The notes beneath the pieces were generated by a model, which was not told the origin of the DNA, did not search any database, and was given only the letters and a program-made list of their open reading frames with translations. A stretch of DNA of 64,000 nucleotides, taken from NCBI GenBank assembly GCA_947492525.1, contig CANLNQ010000014.1:62001-126000 (forward strand). The letters run 5' to 3'. The translations under genes and the position numbers were made by a program. Shown piece by piece: positions 1 to 8,868 of the stretch. Origin of the DNA: an uncultured Granulosicoccus sp. (GTDB lineage Bacteria > Pseudomonadota > Gammaproteobacteria > Granulosicoccales > Granulosicoccaceae). Numbering within the stretch: position 1 is the first letter of the stretch; each line of letters opens with the position of its first letter.

Positions 1-139
1 CGAAGGCCCATTGTCGACGGCACTATCCATCAGGATGGTTCCCTCTTGTTACCGCCATTTTGCGATGATTTACGTTGTTCAAGGCCGTATTTGCCGTGGC
101 TGAGCGGCGATATATCTTGTAATAACAAGGGGTTATGGT

Positions 140-156
140 GGTCCGACCCGGGTGGG
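140..156. repeat. Partial copy of a GGTCCGACCC repeat
   Basis: The sequence GGTCCGACCCGGGTGGG matches one arm of the perfect inverted repeat at 14524-14560, plus the bases that follow that arm, with one C missing. Here there is no facing arm. It lies in the roughly 220 bases before the first gene, where I see nothing else I can support. It may be a decayed copy of a dispersed palindromic element. Confidence 0.4.
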
Positions 157-223
157 TGGGGGACTGTTACATTTGGGGGGATATCTATAGGATGGGGCTC
201 GATTTGCAACAGTGGAGTTTGCG

Positions 224-1546
224 GTGAAAACATATGGATATCTGTTCATTTCCGGCATCGGGCTGGCGATGGGGCAGGCATACGCCATGGGTGTCGAGAA
301 CGTCTCGGCTGAAGCCATTGGTAGTAGCGGTGTGCGGGTCAGTTGGGATGCTTCGGAAGGGGCAGCTTATTACGAGTTGTACCAGGATAGCCTGCTGCTG
401 CGCAGCGGTATCAGCGAGACGGAAGCGGAGGTTTCGGGCCTGTCGGCGGGAAGTGCATACCAGTTCTTCGTGACTGCCTGTGATGCCTCTGGCATGTGCT
501 CGGAGGCTTCCATGCAAGCCGATGTCATGACCACTGCGGCAGTCAATGCAGGCCTGGGGGCTTGTGATGCTGGCGCCATCGCACCCGACGTGGCGTTGCT
601 TGGCGGAGACGACGGACTGGCTGTGCTGTCCTGGTGCTCCGTAGCTGAAGCGCAGGGCTACAATCTGTTTCTGAACGGTGACTATCTGACCACAGTCGGT
701 TCAAGCACCTATTCGACGGTCGTGGACTATTCCGGTGCCGAAGAGTACCAGGTGGCATGGTACGCAGATGGTTTCTATCCCCCGAAATCGGCCGTAGCTG
801 CCGAGTCCGATACCCCGGTCGAGCCGCCTGCAGACTCGGATGAGGATATGCTGGCTGCACTGGATGCTGCCAGTAGCGACAATCCGGATGACGTGGAAAT
901 CTACTTCACCCGTCACGCGGAGAAGATGACTCAGCTGGCTGAACAGGAGGACGGGTCTTTCATCGAAGTGTGTGGTGAATCCAAGTGCGCCGAAGTCTTG
1001 AACGCCAAGGGGGAATTGCGCGCCGAGCTGTTGGCTGGGTTGTTCAGCGATGCCGGTATCACACAGCGATTGACCAATGCCTTCTCCAGTCACAAGATCC
1101 GCACGCGCCAGACCATCGAGCTGATCACTGCGGAGGCAGGATTGACGGGCGATATCGACAAGTTCCCCAACGATGGTATTCAGGAATATCCAGTCAGCAA
1201 CGATGACGGTACAGCGGATGCGACTGAACTCGACCCCGAGAGCACGTCACCATCCGAAGCGCCGGTCATTGAAGCCTTGCTGAGTCTGCCAGCCGGTAGT
1301 GTGGCGCTGGTTGCTGGCCACAGCGGTACGCTCTACGACATCATGGCGGGAATCGGACTCGGTGATGTCTGCCTCAAGGATACCGTGGACAGCTGTGACA
1401 CCAATCGATATCCCATCGATGAGGATGTCAAGGTGAAGAACTTCGGCGATATCTGGAAGGTGACACTGCAGGATGGCGAAGCGAATTTCGTGTATCGCGT
1501 CAACCTGCAACCTGCTCAGTTGCACGTGCAGGAGTTGGCTCAGTAG
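224..1546 (+). CDS. Secreted fibronectin type III / histidine phosphatase protein
   Basis: About 440 residues. An N-terminal signal peptide (hydrophobic stretch ending near AMGQAYA) is followed by two fibronectin type III-like modules (roughly residues 25-190), an acidic linker, and a histidine phosphatase domain from about residue 220. The domain carries the phospho-accepting RHAEK motif and a second conserved histidine in AGHSGT, as in SixA or phosphoglycerate mutase-like enzymes. Paired cysteines suit an oxidising periplasm or outside location. Two GTG starts are possible, at 212 and 224; GGAG at 214-217 favours 224. The substrate cannot be read from the sequence; phosphoester hydrolysis outside the cytoplasm, with FN3 modules binding polymer or surface, is an inference. 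Confidence 0.75.
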   Translation: MKTYGYLFISGIGLAMGQAYAMGVENVSAEAIGSSGVRVSWDASEGAAYYELYQDSLLLRSGISETEAEVSGLSAGSAYQFFVTACDASGMCSEASMQADVMTTAAVNAGLGACDAGAIAPDVALLGGDDGLAVLSWCSVAEAQGYNLFLNGDYLTTVGSSTYSTVVDYSGAEEYQVAWYADGFYPPKSAVAAESDTPVEPPADSDEDMLAALDAASSDNPDDVEIYFTRHAEKMTQLAEQEDGSFIEVCGESKCAEVLNAKGELRAELLAGLFSDAGITQRLTNAFSSHKIRTRQTIELITAEAGLTGDIDKFPNDGIQEYPVSNDDGTADATELDPESTSPSEAPVIEALLSLPAGSVALVAGHSGTLYDIMAGIGLGDVCLKDTVDSCDTNRYPIDEDVKVKNFGDIWKVTLQDGEANFVYRVNLQPAQLHVQELAQ

Positions 1547-1766
1547 CTTCTGTACCCTGCCGGGTAATCCACCGCGGATTATCCGGCGCATCCCCTCGGG
1601 CAGTGTGAACGCATTGGCAATCGTCCGTTGCGACTCGTGCATCGCCCACAGAACCGGGGTGTCGAACTCGCCCAATCAATTTTCGTGCCGTTAGAGTTTT
1701 CGTGGCCTGAGTGATTCATTGCTGAGGTTGCAGTGAAAACACCTATAAAAAGAGGCGCGATTGATA

Positions 1767-2657
1767 ATGAAGCGCACAAGGTATCGGTACTTGGTGACAG
1801 GGATGTCACTGGCTTTGTTCCTATCCGGCTCGGCCATTTCAAGCGATTCACCTATCCCGTCAGAGACATCCTCGACTGTCGTCGATGCGGCCACCGAGTT
1901 GTTGCAATCCAGTGGCATGAGTGAGCAGCTGCACAGCCTGCCCAGGGCCGTCATCGAAAGCTTTGAACAAGCCATCGCTGCCGACGGATTGCAGCTGCCC
2001 TTCGAGGATGAGGACGTCCCCTACCTCAGATCGACGCTGACCAGCGTCTTCAATAGCGAACGACTGCAACGCGCCGTCGCCGTGCGCTTGCGCGCCGGGC
2101 TGGCTGAGCCGCAGTTCGAGGCGCTCATGCGCTTCTATCAGGGTGAGCACGGTCAGCAGATTCGCGACGCCGAGATTGCCAACTCGATTCTGCGACATCG
2201 GGATCGCTTCAATCTGTGGTACGTGGCGGGCGGTTTTCACGCCTTGAGTGATGCGCGTCGGATCGCCATTCAGGACCTGGAAGAGGCGCTGCAGGCAACC
2301 GATTCAGCGGTCGACACCCTGATCAGCATGCAAGTCGCTCTGCAATTGAGTCTGTCACCAGCCCTGCCAGCCGAACATCGGTCCAGCGCCAGAGAGCTCA
2401 TCAGCTCGGCAAAGGCGCACAGACCACAACTGACAAGGCTCTATCGTGAGAGCTCGCTCGAATCCATCGCCTTTCTCTACCAGCAGCTGTCGCTGGATAC
2501 CTTGCACGCCTTTACCGGCATGCTTGAAACACAGGCCGGTCAGCGCTATGTCCAGGCATTGAATCTGGGCCTGAGCCACGGCATGCTCGATGCCGCCGAG
2601 GCGCTCGGGGAATCGATGAAGCCGTTACTCCTCAGACGCCTCGGTCAAGGCGCCTGA
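1767..2657 (+). CDS. Exported DUF2059-like protein
   Basis: About 296 residues, with a lysine/arginine-rich start, a hydrophobic signal segment and a probable cleavage after SGSAISS. The rest is helical and low in cysteine. The segment around ALMRFYQGEHGQQI resembles the DUF2059 core (a helix ending in FYxxxxGxxI), and a weaker second copy near FTGMLETQAGQRYV suggests an internal duplication. A TTG at 1761 also lies in frame, but ATG 1767 gives the standard signal peptide and follows AGAGG at 1751. Function is unknown; an envelope role is inferred only from export. Confidence 0.6.
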   Translation: MKRTRYRYLVTGMSLALFLSGSAISSDSPIPSETSSTVVDAATELLQSSGMSEQLHSLPRAVIESFEQAIAADGLQLPFEDEDVPYLRSTLTSVFNSERLQRAVAVRLRAGLAEPQFEALMRFYQGEHGQQIRDAEIANSILRHRDRFNLWYVAGGFHALSDARRIAIQDLEEALQATDSAVDTLISMQVALQLSLSPALPAEHRSSARELISSAKAHRPQLTRLYRESSLESIAFLYQQLSLDTLHAFTGMLETQAGQRYVQALNLGLSHGMLDAAEALGESMKPLLLRRLGQGA

Positions 2658-2713
2658 GACCAGCAGGGAGAGGCTTCTGCTGACGTTCACTGCGCTCCTG
2701 CAGCGTCTCTGTA

Positions 2714-4987
2714 TCATTCAGTCTCGCGTGGTGGCAAACCCGTGTGCTGCGACAGTATCTGACCCTTGCGAACCTTGCCCGCAGCACCGCGCCCGCGGTT
2801 TCTCTGTACCGGTGTGCTGTTCTTGTTGCGGGCGCTCTTGTAGCCGTCACCCTTGGGTTGGTATTTGGGGATCAGGTGTTGCTTGCCATTGCCGATCAGA
2901 TCACTGCGCCCCATGGCGCGCAGCGCATCGCGCAGCATCGGCCAGTTCTGCGGATCGTGATAGCGCAGGAAGGCCTTGTGCAATTTGCGCTGTGTACCCG
3001 ATTTGGCAATGGGTACATCGCCGCCATCGCGCCGGATACGTTTCAGCGGATTCTTGCCGGTGTGGTACATCGTGGTCGCTGTCGCCATGGGCGACGGATA
3101 GAAATTCTGCACCTGGTCGGCCCTGAATCCGTAGCGCTTCAGCCACAGGGCCAGATTCATCATGTCGGTATCGGTGGTGCCCGGATGTGCGGCGATGAAA
3201 TAGGGGATCAGGTATTGCTGCTTGCCGGCCTTGCGGCTGAATTTCTCGAACAGCTCCTTGAATTCATCATAGGCACCGATGCCCGGCTTCATCATCTTGT
3301 CCAGTGGACCGCGCTCGGTGTGTTCGGGCGCGATCTTCAGATAGCCACCGACATGATGGGTGACCAGTTCTTCCACGTATTCCGGCGATTTGATGGCAAG
3401 GTCATACCGTAGTCCGGAGGCAATCAGGATCTTCTTGACCCCGGGCAGCTCGCGCGCACGCTTGTACAGCTGAATCAGCGATGAGTGATCCGTGTTCAGA
3501 TTCGAGCAGATATCCGGATAGACGCAGGAAGGCAGCCGGCAGTTGGCCTCGATTTCCCGCGATTTGCAGGCAATCCGGTACATGTTCGCGGTCGGTCCAC
3601 CCAGGTCGGAGATGACACCGGTGAATCCCGGGACTTCGTCGCGAATCGTCTCGATTTCCTTGATGATGGAATCTTCGGAGCGGTTCTGGATGACTCGCCC
3701 CTCGTGCTCGGTAATGGAGCAGAAGGTGCAGCCCCCGAAGCAGCCACGCATGATGTTGATCGAGAAGCGGATCATCTCATAGGCCGGAATGCGAGCCTTG
3801 CCATAGTGCGGGTGAGGCACCCGGGCATAAGGCTGATCGAACACGTAATCCATTTCCTCGGTCGTCAGGGGAATGGGGGGCGGGTTGAGCCACAGTTTCT
3901 GGCCACCCTGATTCTGCACCAGTGCACGGGCATTGCCCGGGTTGGTCTCCAGATGCAAAACCCGATTGGCATGGGCATACAGGATCTTGTCATTGCTGAC
4001 CATGTCGAACGAGGGCAGCCGCAAAACCGTCTTGTGGCGTTTCTGCTGGCGTATCGCCTGACGTTCCTCGCGGCTCATGAAATTGAGCACCTGGATGTCG
4101 CCACTGCTGGATACCTGGCTGACGACCGCGGACTCATCGCCGGTGCTGGTCGCGGATTCGGGCATGGAGCCATCCTGGCAAGGGGCTCCCTGCATGTCGG
4201 AGGCGCTGTTCTCCGGCACGATGTAGGGATTGACGGGTTCTTCGATGCGACCGGGCTTGTCGACCTTGCTCGAATCGATCACGATCCAGTCTTCCGGCAG
4301 GTCTTCCACCATGTAGGCGGTGCCGCGCAGATCCGTGATATCCGTGATGGCCTGTCCGGCAGCCAGACGATGCGCGATATCCACGATGGCTCGCTCACCG
4401 TTGCCATACACCAGCAAGTCGGCCTTGGCGTCGGCCAGGATGGAGCGTCGCACCTTGTCCTGCCAGTAGTCGTAGTGGGCAATGCGCCTCAGAGAGGCCT
4501 CGATGCCGCCGATGACGACAGGGACATCACGGTAGGCTTCGCGGCAGCGATGCGAATAGACGATGGAGCTGCGATCGGGTCGCATGCCGCCGATGTCATC
4601 CGGGGAGTAGGCATCATCGGAGCGGATCTTGCGATCGGCCGTGTAGCGATTGATCATCGAGTCCATGTTGCCGGCGGTCACCCCGAAGAACAGATTCGGT
4701 GCACCCAGCGCCTCGAAAGCCTTCGTGTCATGCCAGTCTGGCTGGGAGATGATGCCGACTCGAAAACCGTGCGCTTCCAGCAGGCGTCCGACGATGGCCA
4801 TGCCGAAGCTCGGGTGATCGACATAGGCATCGCCGGTCACTACGATGATGTCGCAGCTGTCCCAACCGAGTTCGTCCATCTCTGCGCGGGACATGGGCAG
4901 AAATGGCGCGCGCCCGTAACACTCCGCCCAGTAAGGCGGATAGTCGAAAAGCGGACGGGCGGGGGTTGCTGGAAGCCTTGAAGCCAT
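2714..4987 (-). CDS. YgiQ family radical SAM protein
   Basis: A 757-residue protein of the UPF0313/YgiQ family. The N-terminal part looks B12-binding-like ([19 protein letters not shown]). The central radical SAM domain has the cluster motif CFGGCTFC (CxxxCxxC) that holds the 4Fe-4S cluster for S-adenosylmethionine cleavage. The C-terminal tail is basic ([18 protein letters not shown]). Length and motif order match the family. The substrate of YgiQ proteins has not been established. It stands alone on the minus strand; the neighbouring exported-protein gene converges on it with a short gap. Confidence 0.93.
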   Translation of the reverse strand: MASRLPATPARPLFDYPPYWAECYGRAPFLPMSRAEMDELGWDSCDIIVVTGDAYVDHPSFGMAIVGRLLEAHGFRVGIISQPDWHDTKAFEALGAPNLFFGVTAGNMDSMINRYTADRKIRSDDAYSPDDIGGMRPDRSSIVYSHRCREAYRDVPVVIGGIEASLRRIAHYDYWQDKVRRSILADAKADLLVYGNGERAIVDIAHRLAAGQAITDITDLRGTAYMVEDLPEDWIVIDSSKVDKPGRIEEPVNPYIVPENSASDMQGAPCQDGSMPESATSTGDESAVVSQVSSSGDIQVLNFMSREERQAIRQQKRHKTVLRLPSFDMVSNDKILYAHANRVLHLETNPGNARALVQNQGGQKLWLNPPPIPLTTEEMDYVFDQPYARVPHPHYGKARIPAYEMIRFSINIMRGCFGGCTFCSITEHEGRVIQNRSEDSIIKEIETIRDEVPGFTGVISDLGGPTANMYRIACKSREIEANCRLPSCVYPDICSNLNTDHSSLIQLYKRARELPGVKKILIASGLRYDLAIKSPEYVEELVTHHVGGYLKIAPEHTERGPLDKMMKPGIGAYDEFKELFEKFSRKAGKQQYLIPYFIAAHPGTTDTDMMNLALWLKRYGFRADQVQNFYPSPMATATTMYHTGKNPLKRIRRDGGDVPIAKSGTQRKLHKAFLRYHDPQNWPMLRDALRAMGRSDLIGNGKQHLIPKYQPKGDGYKSARNKNSTPVQRNRGRGAAGKVRKGQILSQHTGLPPRETE

Positions 4988-5104
4988 GGGACTGATCTAC
5001 TGTGCAATCCGCTATGGTACCTGTTTAACCGTGGCGGGTCTGAGAGTGAGTCTCAATAGGCCCGTGACGCCGTGATTTCAAGGCGTACCGGTGGTCTGAA
5101 CCCC

Positions 5105-5920
5105 TCAGCAACGCGCCAGCTGCATTCTCAGTTGCCGCTGCTGTGCGCGAAGACGCGTCTGTTCCACGGCCGATGCGCCTTGTTGCATCAGGGCCTGGGT
5201 GTTTTCAAGCGTGCCATTGATGCGCTGTCGGCAGGCGGACTGCTGCTGGGCCGCCATTCTGCTGGCAGAGGCTTGCGGATCTGCAATGCTGGCAGCGGGC
5301 GCAGGTGGTGCATAGCTGGCGGGTAGCGCTGCGCCGGTCACGGGTTCGGCAGTGTCGCCGGCTGTCTCGTCACGCGCGGCGGCGCAACCGCCCAGGGTTT
5401 GTATGAATTCGTAAGGGTAGAATTCGCAGCGCCGGACATTGGCACCGAAGGAGCCGACCTGGCAGCGTTCTGTGGCCAGCGTGGCGATGCGGCTGGCACT
5501 GACCGCCTCATTGCCGTGAAAAGTGTAGATGTAGCTGATCAGCCCCATCACTTCGGGTGACAGGCTGTCCATGCCGCCGTGGGAGTTGAACACGGATTCG
5601 GATGTCTCACCCTGTTTCATTCGGCGCGTGGTATCAAACGCCAGTTTGCGGGCAATGCGGCAGTCGAGGCCGGCCACGGCCGTGGCATTGGCGGAGATGC
5701 GCCGTGTCGATTCGTCATGGGCACACGGCGTGCTGGTGTAGGTGATGTCGCCAGAGGCGCTGACACATTTGAATATGGCCGCGTCGACCGGTTCAGGCAT
5801 CAGCAGGGCCGTCTGCAGAATGACGAGCAGCAGAATGACAGACAAGCCTTGCGGCTGCCGGGCGAGGTCCCGCAACCGTGGGCAAGGAGCGAGTGCATGA
5901 GTGTGGCTGGGCGCGGTCAT
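5105..5920 (-). CDS. DUF4124-like exported protein
   Basis: About 271 residues from the chosen ATG. A hydrophobic segment (LSVILLLVILQTALLM) is followed by a DUF4124-like start of the mature chain: FKCVSASGDITYTSTPC, the usual 'tetratricopeptide-like coat' signature with two cysteines. The middle has several more cysteines and the C-terminus is a long, Gln/Arg-rich helix likely to form a coiled coil. In-frame ATGs at 5950 and 6019 would add residues ahead of the signal; none has a strong ribosome-binding site, so the start is uncertain. Role unknown, probably periplasmic or inner-membrane anchored. Confidence 0.6.
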   Translation of the reverse strand: MTAPSHTHALAPCPRLRDLARQPQGLSVILLLVILQTALLMPEPVDAAIFKCVSASGDITYTSTPCAHDESTRRISANATAVAGLDCRIARKLAFDTTRRMKQGETSESVFNSHGGMDSLSPEVMGLISYIYTFHGNEAVSASRIATLATERCQVGSFGANVRRCEFYPYEFIQTLGGCAAARDETAGDTAEPVTGAALPASYAPPAPAASIADPQASASRMAAQQQSACRQRINGTLENTQALMQQGASAVEQTRLRAQQRQLRMQLARC

Positions 5921-6051
5921 TGCTGGTCCGGTGTGGCGTGTCGAGAGCATCCTTGTAGGGTTAGCGGCTTCGTGTCGAACAAGTTCACCTACCACTGTGC
6001 GCCGATTGGCAGCTACCATGCAGACTGGTTAATCATTCGGCGAAAAATCCC

Positions 6052-6567
6052 GTGAGCACATCAGGTTCCGATACAGGGCGCAGCGCTGGCGAGCAGCAAA
6101 CGCGTTCAGGCGCTGAACACCGGCAATTGCTGAACGAGATCACGACGCTGTTCGAACACAGGATCTGCTTCAACGAGTTTCTGGGCTTCCAGATCCGTCA
6201 GCTGGACCCGGGTCCGGTTCGTGTCAGCTTCGAGATGCGGCCTGAACTCATCGGACATTATCTGTTCGGCCGCTTGCATGGCGGTGTCATCTCATCCGTT
6301 CTCGATGTCGCCGGTGGTCTGGCCGTGATGATGGGCATTGCCGGCTTTCACGAGGAAGAGAGCTGTGATCAGATCCTGCAGCGATTCTCCCGCCTGGCCA
6401 CCATCGATCTGCGAGTCGATTACCTGCGACAGGGCATCGGCAAGGAATTCACGGCAGAGGCGAAGGTGCTGAGACTCGGTCGACGAGTAGCCGTTTGCAG
6501 CATGAGCCTGACAAACGATGAACAGACTCTGATCGCGACCGGCAACGCCAGTTATATCGTCAGCTGA
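6052..6567 (+). CDS. Hotdog-fold thioesterase (YigI-like)
   Basis: A 171-residue acyl-CoA thioesterase of the PaaI/YigI group. The hotdog signature is LHGGVISSVLDVAGGLAVM, where the HGG turn and following helix form the active site, and DLRVDYLRQG is the conserved strand after it. The N-terminal 25 residues are polar and probably disordered. The start is GTG at 6052. It is transcribed divergently from the DUF4124-like gene and converges on the HTTM gene with a 12-bp gap. Probable role: cytoplasmic hydrolysis of medium- or long-chain acyl-CoA. Confidence 0.8.
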   Translation: MSTSGSDTGRSAGEQQTRSGAEHRQLLNEITTLFEHRICFNEFLGFQIRQLDPGPVRVSFEMRPELIGHYLFGRLHGGVISSVLDVAGGLAVMMGIAGFHEEESCDQILQRFSRLATIDLRVDYLRQGIGKEFTAEAKVLRLGRRVAVCSMSLTNDEQTLIATGNASYIVS

Positions 6568-6579
6568 GTGCCGGTACGC

Positions 6580-8418
6580 TCAGGTATCGGCAAATTCCGG
6601 GTAGCACCAGTGTCGCCAGATCCTGCGGCGTGTCTCCTTCTTCGGTTGGCCGTCGGTGCTGGTTCGCAACTTGACGACGTGGACTTCCAGAGTTGCCAGT
6701 TGCGTATCGCGTGAACGAGGCTGATTGTTCCAGCTCTTGCACAGATAGCTGCCGAAGGCTTCACGAACGGCATTGTTCTTGTGGCTGTCGACTCGACCCA
6801 GGTACTTGCGCCAGCGATAGCCGTCGTACAAGGGATAGAAGCGCTGGGGCACCTGCCAATCCGGCAGACTGGACGTCAGGGGGTACACATCGACCTGCTC
6901 ACCGTTACGCAGGTTTCCGGGTATCAACAGGTAGGAGGAACTGGTCAGCGGATAGGGCGCAAACATGTCCCAGCGCTGATTGAGCCGGAAGGCTCTCGCC
7001 AGGTGATTGACCGACTGCGGCATCTGTCCCTGCATGCCTGGCATCATGTAGACATTGAAGGCGGTGACGACAACGAAGAACACCGCCGCCAGCAGGGAGC
7101 CGAGAAGGGTCGCTCGTAGTCTCAGCGCTCTGAAAGGAAGAACACGCTCGCTCAGGGTGCCCATCAGACCGCGATTGTCGGCGACCCAACGATACACACG
7201 GTTGCCGAGACTCAGCAAGGGCGGCAAGGACATGATCCAGGCCAGTACCCTGAACGGCCAGCGTTGTCGAAACAACAGGACCATGGCATGCCAGTGAATG
7301 TGCGGCTTGCCGTCGGCGTCGGTGACTACCCAGGAATTTTCGCGTTCCATGATGGCGTGAATGGCCGGGTAATTCTGCGCTTTGAGGATTCGGCACGTCT
7401 GTGGAAGCAGGAAGCTGCGCAGGATCAGGCAGGTCTTCAGGCAGAAGCCACAATCCTCGTCGTAGTAGATCACGATGGATGATTGTTCTGCCCGACGGGC
7501 TTGCTGCTTTTCGGAGCTGCGCAGCCATACCCAGGCAGAGCCGGGAATGAGCAGGCTGAGCGCCATGAAGTCGATCAGGGGAAACAGGCCGATATGCAGC
7601 ATCAATAGAAACGCGGCATGCAGCGAGGCCAGCAGCAGGAGCCCGATGATCCTCAGTCGCGGCCAGTAGAACGGGCTCAGTACCAGCAGAGGCGCGATGA
7701 ATTCGACGGCCAGCACGTAGATCGTTGCAGGTTTGAGCAACAGTGGGAACTGACTGATCCACTGGCCGATCGGTGTGGCGAAATGCTGCAGGCTGACCGC
7801 ATAGTAGGCGGCATCAAAGCGACTGATCCAGGCATCTCCGGTTTTCAGGAATGCGGTGAAGATATACAGATACAGCACCTGGAACACGATGGCGATGGTG
7901 GCCACCGAAAAATAGGGCTGTTCCCGAAAGGCATTGGCGGGGATGGCATTGGGGTTGTCCCGGTGAATGGACTGCAGGGCACTGTCGACGGAGTAGCGCG
8001 CACCCAGCGGCAGGAACATGGCCCAGAAACTCATGACCACCAGCAGTATGTCCCCGCCTTGCAATAGCAGGCCATTGCGGTTGAGCAGGGAGGCCAACAG
8101 TATGAAGGAGGCGGCGCTGGCCAGCTTGCTGCGATAACCGAACAACAGTGCCAGCGCAAACCCGGCAGCCAGCACGAACAGCAGAACCTGCCACCACAAC
8201 TCACCACTGGCAGCGTGAATGGACCAGTGCCACTGATGGGTGACCTTCAACCACTGATGGCGAGGCAGGATGCCGTCGTCGGTATAGAACACCGACAGAT
8301 CCAGGCTGCGCAGCGCAAGGTCTGCGAGCAGCAGCAGAGCAAGCATGATGCGAAACAGCGCGATGGATCTGAGATCCAGGCTGAACACACGTCGAACAAG
8401 ATGCATGGCGTTGGCCAT
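6580..8418 (-). CDS. HTTM-domain membrane protein fused to a DCC thiol-oxidoreductase domain
   Basis: A 612-residue membrane protein. Residues 1-300 hold several hydrophobic helices typical of the HTTM family (horizontally transferred transmembrane domain, related to vitamin K-dependent gamma-carboxylase). Residues 317-430 are a DCC/DUF393 domain with the thioredoxin-like YYDEDCGFCLKTC motif. Another membrane helix near residue 440 leads to a polar C-terminal region with WDMFAPYP, a motif often found in HTTM proteins. The DCC cysteines probably do thiol-disulfide chemistry at the membrane; no substrate is known. A small hypothetical gene sits 33 bp upstream and may be co-transcribed. Confidence 0.75.
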   Translation of the reverse strand: MANAMHLVRRVFSLDLRSIALFRIMLALLLLADLALRSLDLSVFYTDDGILPRHQWLKVTHQWHWSIHAASGELWWQVLLFVLAAGFALALLFGYRSKLASAASFILLASLLNRNGLLLQGGDILLVVMSFWAMFLPLGARYSVDSALQSIHRDNPNAIPANAFREQPYFSVATIAIVFQVLYLYIFTAFLKTGDAWISRFDAAYYAVSLQHFATPIGQWISQFPLLLKPATIYVLAVEFIAPLLVLSPFYWPRLRIIGLLLLASLHAAFLLMLHIGLFPLIDFMALSLLIPGSAWVWLRSSEKQQARRAEQSSIVIYYDEDCGFCLKTCLILRSFLLPQTCRILKAQNYPAIHAIMERENSWVVTDADGKPHIHWHAMVLLFRQRWPFRVLAWIMSLPPLLSLGNRVYRWVADNRGLMGTLSERVLPFRALRLRATLLGSLLAAVFFVVVTAFNVYMMPGMQGQMPQSVNHLARAFRLNQRWDMFAPYPLTSSSYLLIPGNLRNGEQVDVYPLTSSLPDWQVPQRFYPLYDGYRWRKYLGRVDSHKNNAVREAFGSYLCKSWNNQPRSRDTQLATLEVHVVKLRTSTDGQPKKETRRRIWRHWCYPEFADT

Positions 8419-8451
8419 TCCGGTATCGATCGATGAAGGAATCGCGATAGC

Positions 8452-8850
8452 TTACGATTTATCGTGAACCGGCGCCAGAGCCGCAAAATCAATCCACTGG
8501 TCTTCCTGCTCGCCGTCGATGTCCAGCAAGGCTCGGCTGTGGATGTAATCTGCATCCTTGACCGAGGCCCGGCGGTCCCGAAACGGGCCGCTCTTGATGG
8601 CGATGGATAGCCCGGGCGTCAGGGCGGGCAATCGATTGCGAAGTACCTGCTGCTTGCGCGCTTCGGTGTTTGCCAGCATGGACAACAGGGAGCGGCGTCG
8701 CTGTTCCAGTTCTTCGGCAGACGCCTGTGAGAGGTCGTCCGTCAGGTCGATATGGGCTGGAGGATCCTCCTCATCCCCGGGAGGCAGATCCTTCTGCATG
8801 GCCTTCCAGAAGCCGTGGTCGAAATCCTTTTTGTTCCCGGGTTTTCTCAT
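8452..8850 (-). CDS. Small hypothetical protein, possible KOW-like segment
   Basis: A 132-residue cytoplasmic protein I do not recognise. The N-terminal half is acidic with a helical, charged stretch (ELEQRRRSLLSMLANTEARKQQ). The second half, IAIKSGPFRDRRASVKDADYI, resembles a KOW-type beta turn in which a basic loop binds RNA or a ribosomal surface, but this is only a pattern match. It ends with an acidic tail. It lies between the ppsA and HTTM genes on the same strand and could be co-transcribed with either. Confidence 0.55.
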   Translation of the reverse strand: MRKPGNKKDFDHGFWKAMQKDLPPGDEEDPPAHIDLTDDLSQASAEELEQRRRSLLSMLANTEARKQQVLRNRLPALTPGLSIAIKSGPFRDRRASVKDADYIHSRALLDIDGEQEDQWIDFAALAPVHDKS

Positions 8851-8868
8851 TGTTGCAACGATAGCACC

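Noticed and set aside
3485-4981. Long open frame (498 codons) opposite the radical SAM gene
   Set aside because: It is an antisense shadow of the YgiQ family gene, with no recognisable domain or ribosome-binding site.
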